DNA from: Mermis nigrescens
Lineage: Eukaryota > Nematoda > Enoplea > Mermithida > Mermithidae
DNA length: 64,000 nucleotides
Assembly (NCBI GenBank): GCA_036768485.1
Contig: JAVLUZ010000208.1
Location: 907,070-971,069 of the forward strand
Reading direction: 5' to 3'
Part shown: positions 1 through 12,322 of the stretch, one piece after another
Layout: the number at the start of each line of letters is the position of its first letter
Position numbering within the stretch: position 1 is the first letter of the stretch
The notes under the pieces: model-generated
What the model saw: only the letters and a program-made list of their open reading frames with translations
Told to the model about the DNA's origin: nothing
The model's database searches: none
Translations under genes and position numbers: made by a program

Positions 1-2867
1 GGGGTCTTGATCTTCCTTGGAATCTCCCCAAAAACGCTTATGGATTCCACTGTGATCAATCCTGCCAACTAAGAGACAAAGCGGTAAGAAAAACATAATT
101 GTACAGATGTACCTACTTTGTACGTACTTGCGTCTGTATATTTGGCAGCGCACTTGGCCCTGTCAGCGCACTCGACTACGGCAGCACACTCGGACCTTGC
201 AGCGCACTCGGACTAGGCAGCGCACCTGGCCCCCAATCGAGCTTAAGCCACCTTCTGTTGCTTAATTGAACCTAGGCTCAAATTTAACTTCGGCTTAAAT
301 AACTCGAGAAATCACTTTACCTTTAATTAAACTAATCCACGTTCTGTAATTCAGGCCTGATCAATAGATTAGAGACCACACTTTCTATTATCCTAATTGA
401 AAAAGGCAGATGACCGGTTCTAATTATTGATTACAATTTATTAAGATTGTCATTCATTTCAAAAAAATTAGAAATCATTTTACTAATATGATATAAATAA
501 ATAAGGACCCTAAAAGTGAATAGCGCATAAATTTTTGGTTTAAATTTACTTTTTTTAACTATCTTGATTTGCCGTTATTCAATAAAATCCAGCTTTTAGC
601 ATTTTTATCATGTTTTCTTACCGAAACGGCAAACTTGATATTTTCCGACGCCTTTGATGAACTGCGCATAAAACTTTGTATTCGTTCGAAGATGAGGCGT
701 TGACGCTCGCCTGAGGTATTTATATTTAACTTTTTTGCAACGTGTTATTAGCTCATTTGCCAACAGATAATGCCCCCTGGCTAGTATACCTTGAAGCTTT
801 TGACTCTTTACACAATAATAAGCATGGTTGCATAATCACATTATTTTGTCTTTCGCTCTTTACCCTTTCATGCTTAGATTTCAATCGAACAACTGAATAA
901 CTGAATAGAATAAGGCAGACTTCAAGATCATAAACGTACAGCATTGTAATAGAAATTTAAATAATACATATAATTGAATATAAAAACTAAATAATATCAT
1001 AACACATATCTCGAATGATAGCTTAAGACATAGTTATTCTTAAAATCGTAGATCAGATATCTCGAAATACGTGACACTTTAGCACGCCTATCAGTAAGCT
1101 GAATAAGCGTATTAGGGCTAGCTTTTTTTCTTAGTTAAAGAAAAACATAGCAGCTCTCTTAGTTCTTGCGCCTCTCAAGCGATCTAGCTTACAGAAAAAC
1201 GGTAATAAATAACTCACATGTACAACGCCAACTCAATCTCAATGACCCTTAAGCTACATCTGCTAAGAGGAACTACATTATTTCCGCTGATTACTACGAA
1301 TTTATGTGCTGCTCACCTATGGGTATAACCGACTAGTACCAAAAAACTTATCAACATACATACGTTTGCACGTGGACCTAAGGCCCTTTTACACTAGACT
1401 GCAACCAATCACATCGTCCAATCCCATCGCCCCAGCCCACTCATTATTTATTTTGTCCATTTCGTTTTATGTTTGATGACATGTCAACTTTTTCTAGTAT
1501 TTAAGTTTGTGTTTTTTACAATAAAACGTCATAGCATCTCACTTTTGCTCGACTTGCTAACTTTTAACTTAGTTTTAACACATTCGTCTAAGCACTTTCC
1601 AGCCGATTGTCCCACAGCATGGAAATTCGGGGGGAGGGAGGTCAGGCAAATAAAATTTAAAAGTGCCTTTTTGGTTTGAAAAAACGATGAGTAAATGTTA
1701 AGGGCACTGTTTTTGACCTCCTTTCAGAGAATGCTCGTTCTTCCTAGAACATAAAAATATAAAAACCTCAAAACAATTAGAAAAATTGAGTAAACTGTAC
1801 CAAATATAGTCAAACAATGTATTCATGGAGCGAAGCACCGAAAATTTGAGACTTTTGTTCCTAAAACATGCGTAAAACGCCTAGAAAGTTGCCCCTCGTG
1901 AAAGTTTTATGAAAAATTGATAATGTTGGGGGCGTCGCCGCAGGCGTTTCGAAGGTGAGTTGCCATTCTGGGGGTCAAATCGAGTAAGCCGTGTAATTAA
2001 AACAAGATGACTTGTTGTCCGATTAGCGTATTCGTGTAGGTATAGTCCCTTTGAGGGGCGTATACAGGGGGGAGGTGGCCGCCCCCCATGGAAATGAAAA
2101 ATAGTTTTTGAGACACACAAGGGTCCCCAGAGGAAAAAATGACAAATTCTCAAAGTAGGTCTAAAACACTACCAAAACAGGTTTTCAGCGTACTTTTGAG
2201 CTAGTCAACTCAAAATTTTTCGGCGCTGCGCGCCGTATTTATCGTTCATGTATAGGTTTGTCTTCTAGCCCGCCAAAACCGCTCAAATTTGAGTTAGACA
2301 TTTAGTACATGTGAAATTCTTTCAGCGCTTCGCGCCGAATTATTCATTTTCTGGATTGTTTTTCTCTGTAAATGACAAAGATTAATTACAAAGACATGAG
2401 TTATGAAATCATTTGTCGATTGAATGATGAGAAATCAGTTACGTAGATTGTTTAAACAATAGATTTGTGTAATATGAGTATGGAATGCAGTGAGAAATTT
2501 TAAAAATTTTTTCTTGAAATTTCGTTAAACCATTGCATGGAGCTCGTTGAGGTATGCTCAACAATGCCTTTATTTTTGCCCATCTCCTAATGGCTCTCGA
2601 GATATTTGACCTCAAAGTTTTCGCCCTCTCCCCAATAACTTCCTGGATACGGACCTGGTCCGTTTCACACCAAGTTTGGGCATAAGTTTTTAAGAAGTAT
2701 CTCCGACAATGAGCTGATTGATCGCGATTATTCATCATTTATCTGATGTATGATTATCGTAATCTGTCGGCTTATTGTCAATGAAAATTTATAACATTTA
2801 TGCCCAACGTTTAAAATTCTTAACATTTATGCCCAACGATATGTGAAAAAGACAATAGGTACGACTA
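1..2867. other. Unassigned AT-rich intergenic stretch
   Basis: No coding exon or RNA gene could be supported here. It holds a short minisatellite at 143-232 (listed separately), two small GC hairpins of the type CGGCGC-GCGCCG near 2218-2233 and 2324-2338, and simple AT-rich sequence. The open frames present are short, lack recognisable domains and have no splice context that links them. Confidence 0.5.
143..232. repeat. GCAGCGCACTCGGAC minisatellite
   Basis: About five imperfect tandem copies of an 18-20 bp unit with core GCAGCGCACTCGGACT. The core AGCGCAC recurs in the 54.59-54.98 kb minisatellite, so the two arrays may share an origin. Confidence 0.7.
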
Positions 2868-2869
2868 CT

Positions 2870-3745
2870 TATGCACAGCACGGCCGATCAGGGGTGGTCA
2901 GCCGGTCTGGGGGAGTCAGTTGTGAGCTTGTTTGAGCTTGAGCCAAAAGCACCTCAAAAATTATTATGAGGGCTAAAATTGCGTTTAAACTATGTTTCTG
3001 GAGAATTTCGGACGCTTTCGAATAAAATGTTGACTTTCATCCATTTTGGCCTTCACAGTATGCCTCTTTTTCCTAACTAAGTTGAAAGATTAGCGATTAG
3101 AGCATTGATCTGACATATAATTATTGTAGTCTTACGGCTACATCTTGTTAAAGATTCCTAATTTTTTTACCCAAGTTTATGTGAAACAAACTAAAGAATT
3201 TGCGATAAAATTTCGCTAAACAATAAGTATGGCGCTAAGTGCCCAAAGTTTTTAACTTGTGAGCCAAAAAATTAAATCGCTGAAAAAATAGCACATTTTT
3301 AATAATTTTTTCGAAAAATCCAACGTTCTGGGTGTTGCTTGCAGCTATTTTGCGGGGAGTCACTTTGTAGAAGCCATTTTAGCGTGGAGGTCCAAAACCC
3401 CTCCTCCCAACAACACGAACGATGCATACATAGGTAGCATGTACATGTCAGTGGTGGGTCACAAGCAGACATTCAAATAGAAGTGGTTTGGGCGGTCTAC
3501 ACCCCCAGAATGAAAATATGGGAAATTTCCTCGGGAAAATGAGGCAAAATAAAGGCTAAAAATAGATGAAAATTGAACATTTTCTTCAAAAGTACTTTAG
3601 ATTAATCAGCAACTGTGCAAAAAGGTAGTTTTAACGCTATTTTAGTGCTTACACCAGTTTTAGATGTCATTTTAGCCAAAATAGCTCAATATTTGACCCT
3701 CAGACCGGCTGACCCTTCCAGATCGACCTTGAGTGTGCCCCTATG
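2870..3745. repeat. M2-family MITE-like repeats, two partial copies in opposite orientation
   Basis: Begins with GCACAGCACGGCCGATCAGG followed by a CAGCCGGTCT box. The mirror end lies at 3660-3745, with a gaccggctgaccc block and gatcgaccttgagtgtgc. The interior carries the family hallmark of blocks like GGGAAATTTCCTCGGGAAAA, GAGGCAAAATAAAGGCTAAAA and GATGAAAATTGAA. Related copies occur near 22.2, 24.45, 27.63, 43.3, 46.35 and 57.6 kb. No coding capacity. Confidence 0.55.
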
Positions 3746-3777
3746 GCCACAAATACCAAACATAATCTATTGTTAAT

Positions 3778-5341
3778 TCGTCTTTTTGTTCCATTAAAGC
3801 ATTTTTAATGCTATTACCCTACTTTTAACTAGCATGATTTAAGTAAATCAGTCAGTAAACACACACGGTAACATGCCACAATAATGGACAACAGTCCAAG
3901 AACGCGGAAAACAATATTGTTCTGCGCATCAGCATCATATTCTTTAAACAATACAACCTCACCTTATTTAAACAGATCAAAGGATTTCAGCAAAAACTTT
4001 ATGTAATTACTGGGTGTAAAGAACGCTTACGCTTAGATTCGTCAATCTGATGTTACATGGGACATTTTGGAAAAAACTTAAGCTTCTGCAACGCTCTGAA
4101 ACAAAATTTAATTTTCAGCGTAAAGTTTATATAGCTACTGGGTGTAAATAAAACATACAGTCAGATTCGTAATCCTGACTTTGCAGAACATATTTTTAAA
4201 AAAATTAAGCTTGTACAACGCTCTGAAAGTAAAATAAATTTGTAGTGTACGCTACACAACACATTGACAATAAATATAGTTTAAACTTTACACAACTTCT
4301 GGGCGTAAAAAAAGTAACAGTCAGGCTCATAATTCTGACGTTACGTAGAAGATTTTGAGAATAAAATTAAGCTTCCGCAAGGCTCTAGAACTAAACTTAA
4401 TTTGCAGTGTAAACTTTACGCAACCGCAGAGTGTAAAAATGTTTTAATCGGATTCGTAATTCTGATATTACTCTGATATTTCGATCAACATTTATGAAAT
4501 AATTTAGTCCCCACAATTGCCTGAGGACAAATAAACATTAGATGTTAACCACTTCAACATACTATTGAAGAAACGCGTCCAGCTGCCGTATCATGTTAAA
4601 TTTCTAGCACATTTTTAAACTTAAGATCATGTCTAGACTCATAAATGACGAAGTTGGCAGAACAAAACAACACAGAAACACGTTTAAAACACCTAATTTG
4701 TGACTTTACACGTTCCCAAAAAAGCTGGATGTAGAAAAACGCAATTTGCTGTGACGTGTACCCCTTGGAAAGAATTTCATTTTTATACTATTGGACTTAT
4801 CACGACTTCTCAGCAGAGACAGTTGGGAACAAAAAACGGACAAAAACGTGTTTCCCATCAACCAACACATTGTAAACTTCAAAAATCTGAACCTAACTCC
4901 CGATTGAGTGTAAAGGAATTCAGTTTAGGTCAGTTTATTGACTTTTAATTGTAGTACGCTTGTACGTGGAAAACTTCTGTTCCGCAGAATATTTGCGATA
5001 TATACCAATCAAAATAGGAGAAAAACGTGTTTTTTCGCCCATTTTACTCCCCTGATTTCGAACTTTATACCCTCATCAATAACACAATATTGAGTTTTTT
5101 AAACGCGATTAGCTGCGACGTATATCCCTTAAAAGGAACTCTATTTTTATTCTATTCGATTTGTCCCGACTTACAACCGGAGAATTTCGCGGAGAAATCT
5201 CAGACAAAACCTGTTTTTTACACCATTCACTAGAGTGTAAAGTTTAAACCCCTAAATCTAACTCCGTATTGCAGGTGAGCCGAAGATAGCCATTGAGTCG
5301 TAGTACATTTCTACTGGAATAAAATTCTTGAGACTTATAAC
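3778..5341 (+). repeat. Long AT-rich repeat Y, copy A (left part)
   Basis: Starts beside a GTTCCATTAAAGCATTTTT edge and then carries diverged tandem units of roughly 150 bp. Each unit contains GTGTAAACTTTACAC-like motifs, a CAGATTCGTAATTCTGA inverted motif and AAGCTTCTGCAACGCTCTG. The same order of blocks is seen at 8722-11782 and, reversed, at 48.2-51.4 kb. Small open frames inside it are not conserved between copies and are treated as chance. The copy is interrupted by element W and continues at 7667. Confidence 0.7.
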
Positions 5342-7666
5342 GGGGGCCGGTTGCTCGACTCGACCATTAACTAATGTTTACCTTAACGTTAATGGTCACC
5401 TTAACGCAACCATTAATTAATGGTCGCGTTAAGTCCGATTTCCACCTTAACGAAACCATTAAAAAAATCGGGTTGCTCGACTCAACCATTAAGCTCGACT
5501 TTAAGGGAAGTCTAATGGTCGATTTAAATTTCGGTTGCTGGACTCCACCTTAGTGCAGCCATTAATTAAGGCTCAGTTTTTTAATGTCTACCTTAAAACC
5601 GGTTGCTCGACTGAAACCTTAACGCTCCCATTAAGCGTTTAATGGTTTCTTTAAGGTAAATTGGGTTGCTGGGCTTCACCTTAACGACTTTAATGGTTTC
5701 GTTAAGGTTCATTCTTTAAGGTGGGTCGAGAGCTACATTAACGGACTCATTGATTGTTTTTCACATTAAAAATGGCGCTTCTTCCTATCGTTCCGATTTT
5801 TAATATTATGACAAGTTCTCGCTGATTCGAAGTCAAAAGAAGTTCATTGACTAATTTCAATGACGATGAATTTTATGACCGATTTAGATTTAGCAAGTTA
5901 TCATTAATACTGAAGATTTCATAACAATAATATTAGTTTATCCTTTTTTCTAGTTGCAGACAAGGCAACAATGAGCGCTGCACTGACAATGCGAATTGCA
6001 GAAAAATGGCTGATACAAACCTCATCTTTACATAGATAGAAATTTTTTAACTATTAAATTTTTCCAACTACATAATTTTATGACAATTAATACGCGGTTC
6101 TTATAGAGACTTCATGTATGCAATTATCGTTTTCACGAGATAACTCAATGATTACATTTCACACTTAAAAAGTAAAGCTTCTTTCATTATTCTTTTGTTT
6201 AATAATATGATACATGCTCGTCATCCACTGTCAAATGAAATCCATTGATTCATTTTAATGACAATAAATTTTAATAAAGATTTTATTCAGGTATGGAAAG
6301 AACTCAGATTTGAAAATTTTGAATTTTGGGTTTTTCGGTTTTTTTGGTTTTTGTGCTTTATTGGGGTTTTATTGGGTTTCTTAATGGAAATAACAACTAG
6401 AGCTACATAAAGTAGCTAGGAATACTCCAACAGCTGCAAGAAACGAGACAAACAAATAGCAACAACTTTATTCAGCTAATATTGAAATTCAATAACAAAA
6501 TCGATCATTCACTGCGGTTGCCACTATATGTATTTATCTTCCTCTTCAATGCTCGGACATTACCAGATTTTAATCAAAAATGCACCGGCTCTCAAAAAAT
6601 ATTAGGAAATAGAAAAATTGGTCGAACTCAGAAACGTGTGGGCTATTGAGGTGGCTGAATAAAAGCGCCCTGTCTTGTAGCATGGGATGGCAATTGTGAA
6701 CTAGGGGCTGAGATTTTCGAGCATGGCATTGTGTTGACCAGACTGAGGTTGGTTAGCCTTTACTAGTCAAAGGAACAGCATAATGCAAACAAAAAGAGAT
6801 TGGAAATACAATTTGAATCACCTACAGTATTAACTTCAGTCTATTTGAAAAATTGGTAACCTGTGGATAAAAAACCCAAAACCCAATACTTTTTTGCACC
6901 CAAAAGAACCCAAAAACGCAGATTCAAAAAACTCAGCCTTGCCAACCCTGATTTTATTCGAGAACGAGTTTTTTCAGTTGATTTCTTCATTTTATTTTAG
7001 CTGTTGCCGAAAATGCGCTAAAATCAAAACTGTATTTCCCTATTTTTATTTCTCTATTTTTTTTAAAATTTCCATATCTTCACAAGCAACCAACTATGTT
7101 TTACCCAGACTAACGAGCGTTTTCATTTATGTTCCTCATTAAGTGTATTGCTGTCACTGCAATCCATTATCAGACGAATTCGAACCAAACCCAAAAGTCA
7201 AGCGGTAAAGAGTAAAATAAAAGAAAATTCGAATTTTCAATGACTATGGTTCTCAACGTTTTATATCTATGTATTTTAACCAAAACATTAAAATTCTCGT
7301 GGAACACGTGTGAACTTAACACAACCATTAAACTTCCCTTAACGCAACCATTAAGCTTACCTTAACGCTACCATTAGATTTCCCTTGATGCAGCCATTAA
7401 AGGTTTTTGTTAATGGTTTCTTTAATGGTACCCTTAAACTTCCCTTAACAAATGCCCGACCATTAATTAATGGTCAAGTCGAGCAACCCGATTTTTACGA
7501 ACCTTAACGAAACCATTAGTTAAGGTTTTACCTTAACGTTAATGGTTTCGTTAAGGGAATCTTAATGGTTGTTGGCGTTAAGGTGGAGTCGAGCAACCGG
7601 CCGACCATTAAAAATTAATTTTTAATGGTTAGCCTTTATTAAGGTGGAGTCGAGCAACCGGGCCCT
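5342..7666. mobile_element. Element W, non-autonomous DNA transposon with long repeat-rich TIRs
   Basis: The ends are inverted: the left begins GGGGCCGGTTGCTCGACTCG and the right end, read on the other strand, is GGGCCCGGTTGCTCGACTCC. About 400 bp inside each end consist of many degenerate ACCTTAACG/AACCATTAA words, giving long terminal inverted repeats that can fold extensively. The roughly 1.5-kb interior has no transposase-like frame. It splits repeat Y: the flanks ...cttataac and ggagttgttggc match the continuous Y sequence cataaccggagttagtatcgg near 11390. No clear target duplication was seen. Confidence 0.7.
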
Positions 7667-7995
7667 GGAGTTGTTGGCAGACGAAAACAGGCCAACATAG
7701 TTTTTTTCAACCTCAGTTAGAAATAAGCCTGTTTAAAAAATAAAAAAATGTTTAGAGCTTACTTAATTGCCTACATTGAAAAAACCGGACTAAACAGAAT
7801 GCAATATTGAGTCAGAAAACTCGTGTTACTGACCAAAATTTTTAAAATCTATGTTATAACGTTACAGTAATACTTTACGCGCGCTTTACACACCGGGTAT
7901 CGATTTTTAAAAAACACAATGCATCGACAGCGATTTTTTTATTATCTATCTTTTAAAAAAAGCGTGCAATGCAGAAGTGTCCCAATGTTGCTGTA
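7667..7995 (+). repeat. Repeat Y end fragment, duplicated after the N gap
   Basis: This 329-bp stretch reappears at 11883-12211 with only two homopolymer-length differences visible. It carries the Y-terminal block ...gaagtgtcccaatgttgctgta. Compare the related 11640-11782 end and, inverted, 48.23-48.35 kb. Confidence 0.8.
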
Positions 7996-8722
7996 TCGAT
8001 GGAACAAAAAAGATGAATATACTTGGAATTGTGGATTATTATGGATGTAAAAGGAGGGGACTAGGAAAAATCTACCTAAAGTCGGAAAATCTGCTAAAAA
8101 TCACACTTTCTCTAAGCAACGCAAAAAATCGATGTATATTCTGCGGCCAACAGATTAAAATAAATATTCAACCATAACAATGATTGAAACAGCAGCACGT
8201 TAGCTATGCAGTAGCTATGGGAAATGATATTAAGTAAACTAACAGTCTTCCAAGCCAATTGAATGAAATAGCAAACATCGAAGACAATTGAAGACATGGT
8301 TGGTTAAAAACAGTAGGAAACACGTAAGTTGACTTGAAACAGACTTAATGTAGATACACTAGCATGCCCGAAACGATTGTGTGCACTAATCAATCGGCTC
8401 CTGCTTTACTTGCTATAATGCTCATAAAACAAAACAACTTTAAATACAATACCTCTTAGTTTTCTATCAATCAGGTGCCAGCAATTTAAAAAAGTAACCT
8501 TGATAGATTTCGTTTATACACTCTTATCTGAAACTTCGAACATTATTTAAAAAAGACACTTTTTTAGAGGCCGCAGAATATACATCGATTTTTTGCGTTG
8601 CTTAGAGAAAGTGTGATTTTTAGCAGATTTTCCGACTTTAGGTAGATTTTTCCTAGTCCCCTCCTTTTACATCCATAATAATCCACAATTCCAAGTATAT
8701 TCATCTTTTTTGTTCCATCGGA
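7996..8722. mobile_element. Element X, about 0.73-kb inverted-repeat element
   Basis: Left end CGATGGAACAAAAAAGATGA and its inverted counterpart ending near 8722 enclose about 725 bp. The inverted repeats run about 150 bp (7997-8149 against 8572-8722) and include the block TTTTCCTAGTCCCCTCCTTT. A second copy at 51385-53063 is larger because it carries two secondary MITE insertions. No transposase frame. X abuts and may form one composite with repeat Y. Confidence 0.65.
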
Positions 8723-11700
8723 GCATTTTTCTTTGCTAGTACACTACTTTTAATTAGCGTGATTTCAGTACATCAGTCAGTAAACACAATCAGTAACATG
8801 CCACAATAATGACAACAGTCCAAGAACGCGGAAAACAATATTGTTCTTAACATCAGCATTATCCTTTTTAAACAAGACAACCTTATTGACACCATCCATT
8901 TTCAAATTAAAACTGCATTAAGTTATTTCTTCTTAATGTGCAGTTCACTTATAATCAAGCACAAAAATTTAACCAACGAATTCACATTGCAAATCCTCAC
9001 TCAATCAATACACAAGCACAATGTGTTGTGACTTTTGAAATTGAAAACACCCAATTTTCAATTTTCAAATTGAAAATTGGATCAATTTTCAAATTGAAAA
9101 TTGGGTCAATTTTCAAATTGAAAATTGGGTGTTTGAATTTGCGATGAAGAAAATAATCAAAAGATAGTCACTTGGTTTATTTAAGCCGAGTAATAAAATA
9201 ACGACCGTCCACCAATTCCAAACTAAACGCAACTAATCTGATCACTATGAAAAAGTTTTGAAAAATGAGCTTGCTAAGCGAGAGTTGTAAACCAAGAGAA
9301 ACTTAAAGTTAAAACCTACCATTAAATTATGAGAGAATTATAAAAGATTTTAAACTTCAAGAAAATGGAAAAGGCGGGATGTTGGTAAATTAGAAGGCAA
9401 AGATTTTCGGCAAAAATTCAAAAACTTCACGCAAATATCAAATGTAAGGAACACTAACGCTTTGATTTGGTAGTAAAATAAATTTGTAGTATAGACTACA
9501 TATTAACAACAAATGAATAGTGCAAACTTTACACAACTACTAGGTGTAGAGAATACTAACAGTTTACGGCTTATTAATGTACATGATTACAATAAAGCTG
9601 TATATCTTTGTCGACTTCTGTGCACAGTAGTGTGATTGCTAGTTCATTTTAAACCACTTTTGCAGGCAATTTACATCAATTAAACGATAGCTCTCCATGT
9701 GCAAGATTTTGTGAAACATATTATAAACACGGCTAAGAAAGATTTAACTTTAATGCAACCCATTTAAGACAAAATTACATCTCTTCAATGATCTAAGGAC
9801 ACTTGAACATAATTTTTAAATCACTTTAGATTACTTTTGAGGGTAAACAAACTCACTTAATTGATGTCTCACATATGAATCCTTGAAAATTTCTTGACTT
9901 CAGTTACAAAGTCTCTGCAAGTCTATCGAATTAGGGTTAACACGTAACGTAAACTTTACACAAACACATAGCGTAAAGAATATTTTAGTCGGATTCGTAA
10001 TTTTGATATTGCTCCGATATTTCTTTCAACATTTATGGAAAAATGAGTCTCCATAATGTTTTAAAGACAATAAACATTAGGTTTAAACCACTTTGCAATA
10101 CTGCTGAGTGTAAGCAAGCGCGCCCAATTGACGTATATATTTCATTCCCTGTAAATTTTTATATCTCAGGAAAAAATTTCGATTTTTGCAATGCTCTAGA
10201 ACAAAGGCTAACATGCAGTGTAAAAATTACTCGGATATTATGATCAACATTCATGAAAAAATTATGTCTCTACAATGGTCTGAGGACATATAAACAATGA
10301 ATGTAAACTACTTTACATCACTGTTGGATGTAAACAAACGCGCCTACGTGACGTCTCACATTTGATCCTTTGAAAACTTCTAGGCTCCAAGAAAAAATTA
10401 GGTTTCAGGAATGCTCAAAAACGAAGATAAATATATATGTAGTGTAAACTTCATGTAAACACCTAGTGTAAAGAAGATTTTAGTCAGATTCGTAATTTTG
10501 ATATTGTTCCGATATTACGATTAATATTTATGAAAAAATTAAGTCTACATAATGTTCTATGGGCAAACTAACAATTGGTGTAAACTACTTTACAACACCG
10601 TAGAGTGTAAACATATGCGCCAGACTGGCATATCAAATTTGATTCCTGGTCCATTTCTAGACTTGATAAACGTGTCCCTGACTCGTAACCGGAGAAGCAG
10701 GCAGAAAAAACAAGACAGAAACGCATTTAAAACTCCAAATTTTTGACTTTACACTCGCTAAATATTAATGTATAGACAATTTGCTTTGACATGCACCCGA
10801 TATAAAGCACTTTATTTTTATTCTATTAGACTTATCCCGACTTCTGGACGGAGAAAGTGGCGAACAAAAAACGCAACAAAAACGTATTTTCCATCATTTA
10901 GAACACTGTAAACTTTAAAATTCCGTACCGAACTCCCCATTGAGTTTAAAGAAATTCGGTTTGGTACAATTTGTAGCTTTTAAATCGTAGTACATTCCTG
11001 TGTGCCAAAATTCTGTTGCAAAAATTATTTGGCATGATTTATCAATCAAACTTCGGAAAAAACGTGTTTTTTAGCCCATTTTTACCTCTGATTTCGAACT
11101 TTACACCCCCATAAATAACTCAATATTGCGTTTTTTTAAATGCGGTTTGCTGCGATGTTTAGCCCCTGTGAGGCACTTTATTAATGCTGTCTTCGATTTG
11201 CACTGACTCATAAGCGGAAAAATTTGGCAGAGAAATCTTAGTTAAAATCCGTTTTTTTACACCATCCACTAGAGTGTAAACTTTAAACCCCAGGATCTAA
11301 CTCACCATAGAGCATAGAAGACTTTGCTTATATGCAGAATGTAGCCCTTGATCCGCTCTACATTTCTGTCAGAAAACATTTTAAAAACCTCATAACCGGA
11401 GTTAGTATCGGACATAGGAAGGTTGAAAACTCGACCAAAAAGTGCTTTTTCACCCCCAGATTTTCGCACTCTTTACACTGCCGTTCGATAAATAATGCGA
11501 ATTTCAAAAAACAAAAAAGTGTCATCTGTAGAATTCATCCCTCTATTATCCTATTCTGTTCAATCCTTCGAGTCATCAATACTCAGTTGTCCACATGCCG
11601 CAGTAAAAAGGTCCCAAAATTTGTCCTATGTTATAACGTTACACAAAAACTTTACACCTTCTTTACACAGTCAATTTTGAGTTTCAAGAAAAACAAAAAA

Positions 11701-11782
11701 ACACGGGCAGCGAATTTTTTTATTATCTTTCTTTTAAAAAAAACCGCACCTTCCAGAAGTGTCCCGTTATAGCTGTAGGGGG
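8723..11782 (+). repeat. Repeat Y, copy B
   Basis: Collinear with 3778-5341 and inverted relative to 48.2-51.4 kb. It contains arrays of GTGTAAA and TTTACAC words, for example around 9480, 9955, 10445 and 11270. It ends with cagaagtgtcccgttatagctgtagggg immediately before the assembly gap. Open frames such as the 146-codon one at 11332-11772 show no domain, and the equivalent sequence in other Y copies is not open. Confidence 0.65.
9044..9133. repeat. Tandem array of a self-complementary 24-bp unit
   Basis: Three to four tandem copies of a unit built on CAATTTTCAAATTGAAAATTGG, itself an inverted repeat. The whole array is bounded by mirror arms AAACACCCAATTTTCAA and TTGAAAATTGGGTGTTT, so it can form several alternative hairpins or one long cruciform. 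Confidence 0.8.
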
Positions 11783-11882
11783 NNNNNNNNNNNNNNNNNN
11801 NNNNNNNNNNNNNNNNNNNNNNNNNNNNNNNNNNNNNNNNNNNNNNNNNNNNNNNNNNNNNNNNNNNNNNNNNNNNNNNNNN
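11783..11882. other. Assembly gap (100 N)
   Basis: Exactly 100 Ns, the usual placeholder for unknown length. The right-hand contig starts precisely at the sequence that follows element W at 7667, so the gap probably contains another W-like copy or marks a repeat-induced misjoin. Confidence 0.95.
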
Positions 11883-12322
11883 GGAGTTGTTGGCAGACGA
11901 AAACAGGCCAACATAGTTTTTTTCAACCTCAGTTAGAAATAAGCCTGTTTAAAAAATAAAAAAAATGTTTAGAGCTTACTTAATTGCCTACATTGAAAAA
12001 ACCGGACTAAACAGAATGCAATATTGAGTCAGAAAACTCGTGTTACTGACCAAAATTTTTAAAATCTATGTTATAACGTTACAGTAATACTTTACGCGCG
12101 CTTTACACACCGGGTATCGATTTTTAAAAAACACAATGCATCGACAGCGATTTTTTTATTATCTATCTTTTAAAAAAGCGTGCAATGCAGAAGTGTCCCA
12201 ATGTTGCTGTACGGGGAGGGAGTACACATAAAATTCGCACCTCGCCGTGATAAATATGTAATAAATAGAAAGAAGGCCATGTACATTCATATATTATGAG
12301 TACGCGCTAACGCGCTACCTAT
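11883..12322 (+). repeat. Repeat Y terminal segment ending in a GC hairpin
   Basis: The first 329 bp repeat 7667-7995. It then runs through cggggagggagtacac to 12301-12322, where tacgcgctaacgcgctacc forms the terminal hairpin also present, inverted, at 48178 and 48960. I take this as the outer end of Y. Confidence 0.6.

Noticed and set aside
9044..9133. CRISPR-like array
   Set aside because: Direct tandem units without spacers, in a eukaryotic transposon context.
11332..11772. 146-codon open frame as a gene
   Set aside because: Lies in repeat Y, has no domain, and is not open in the other Y copies.
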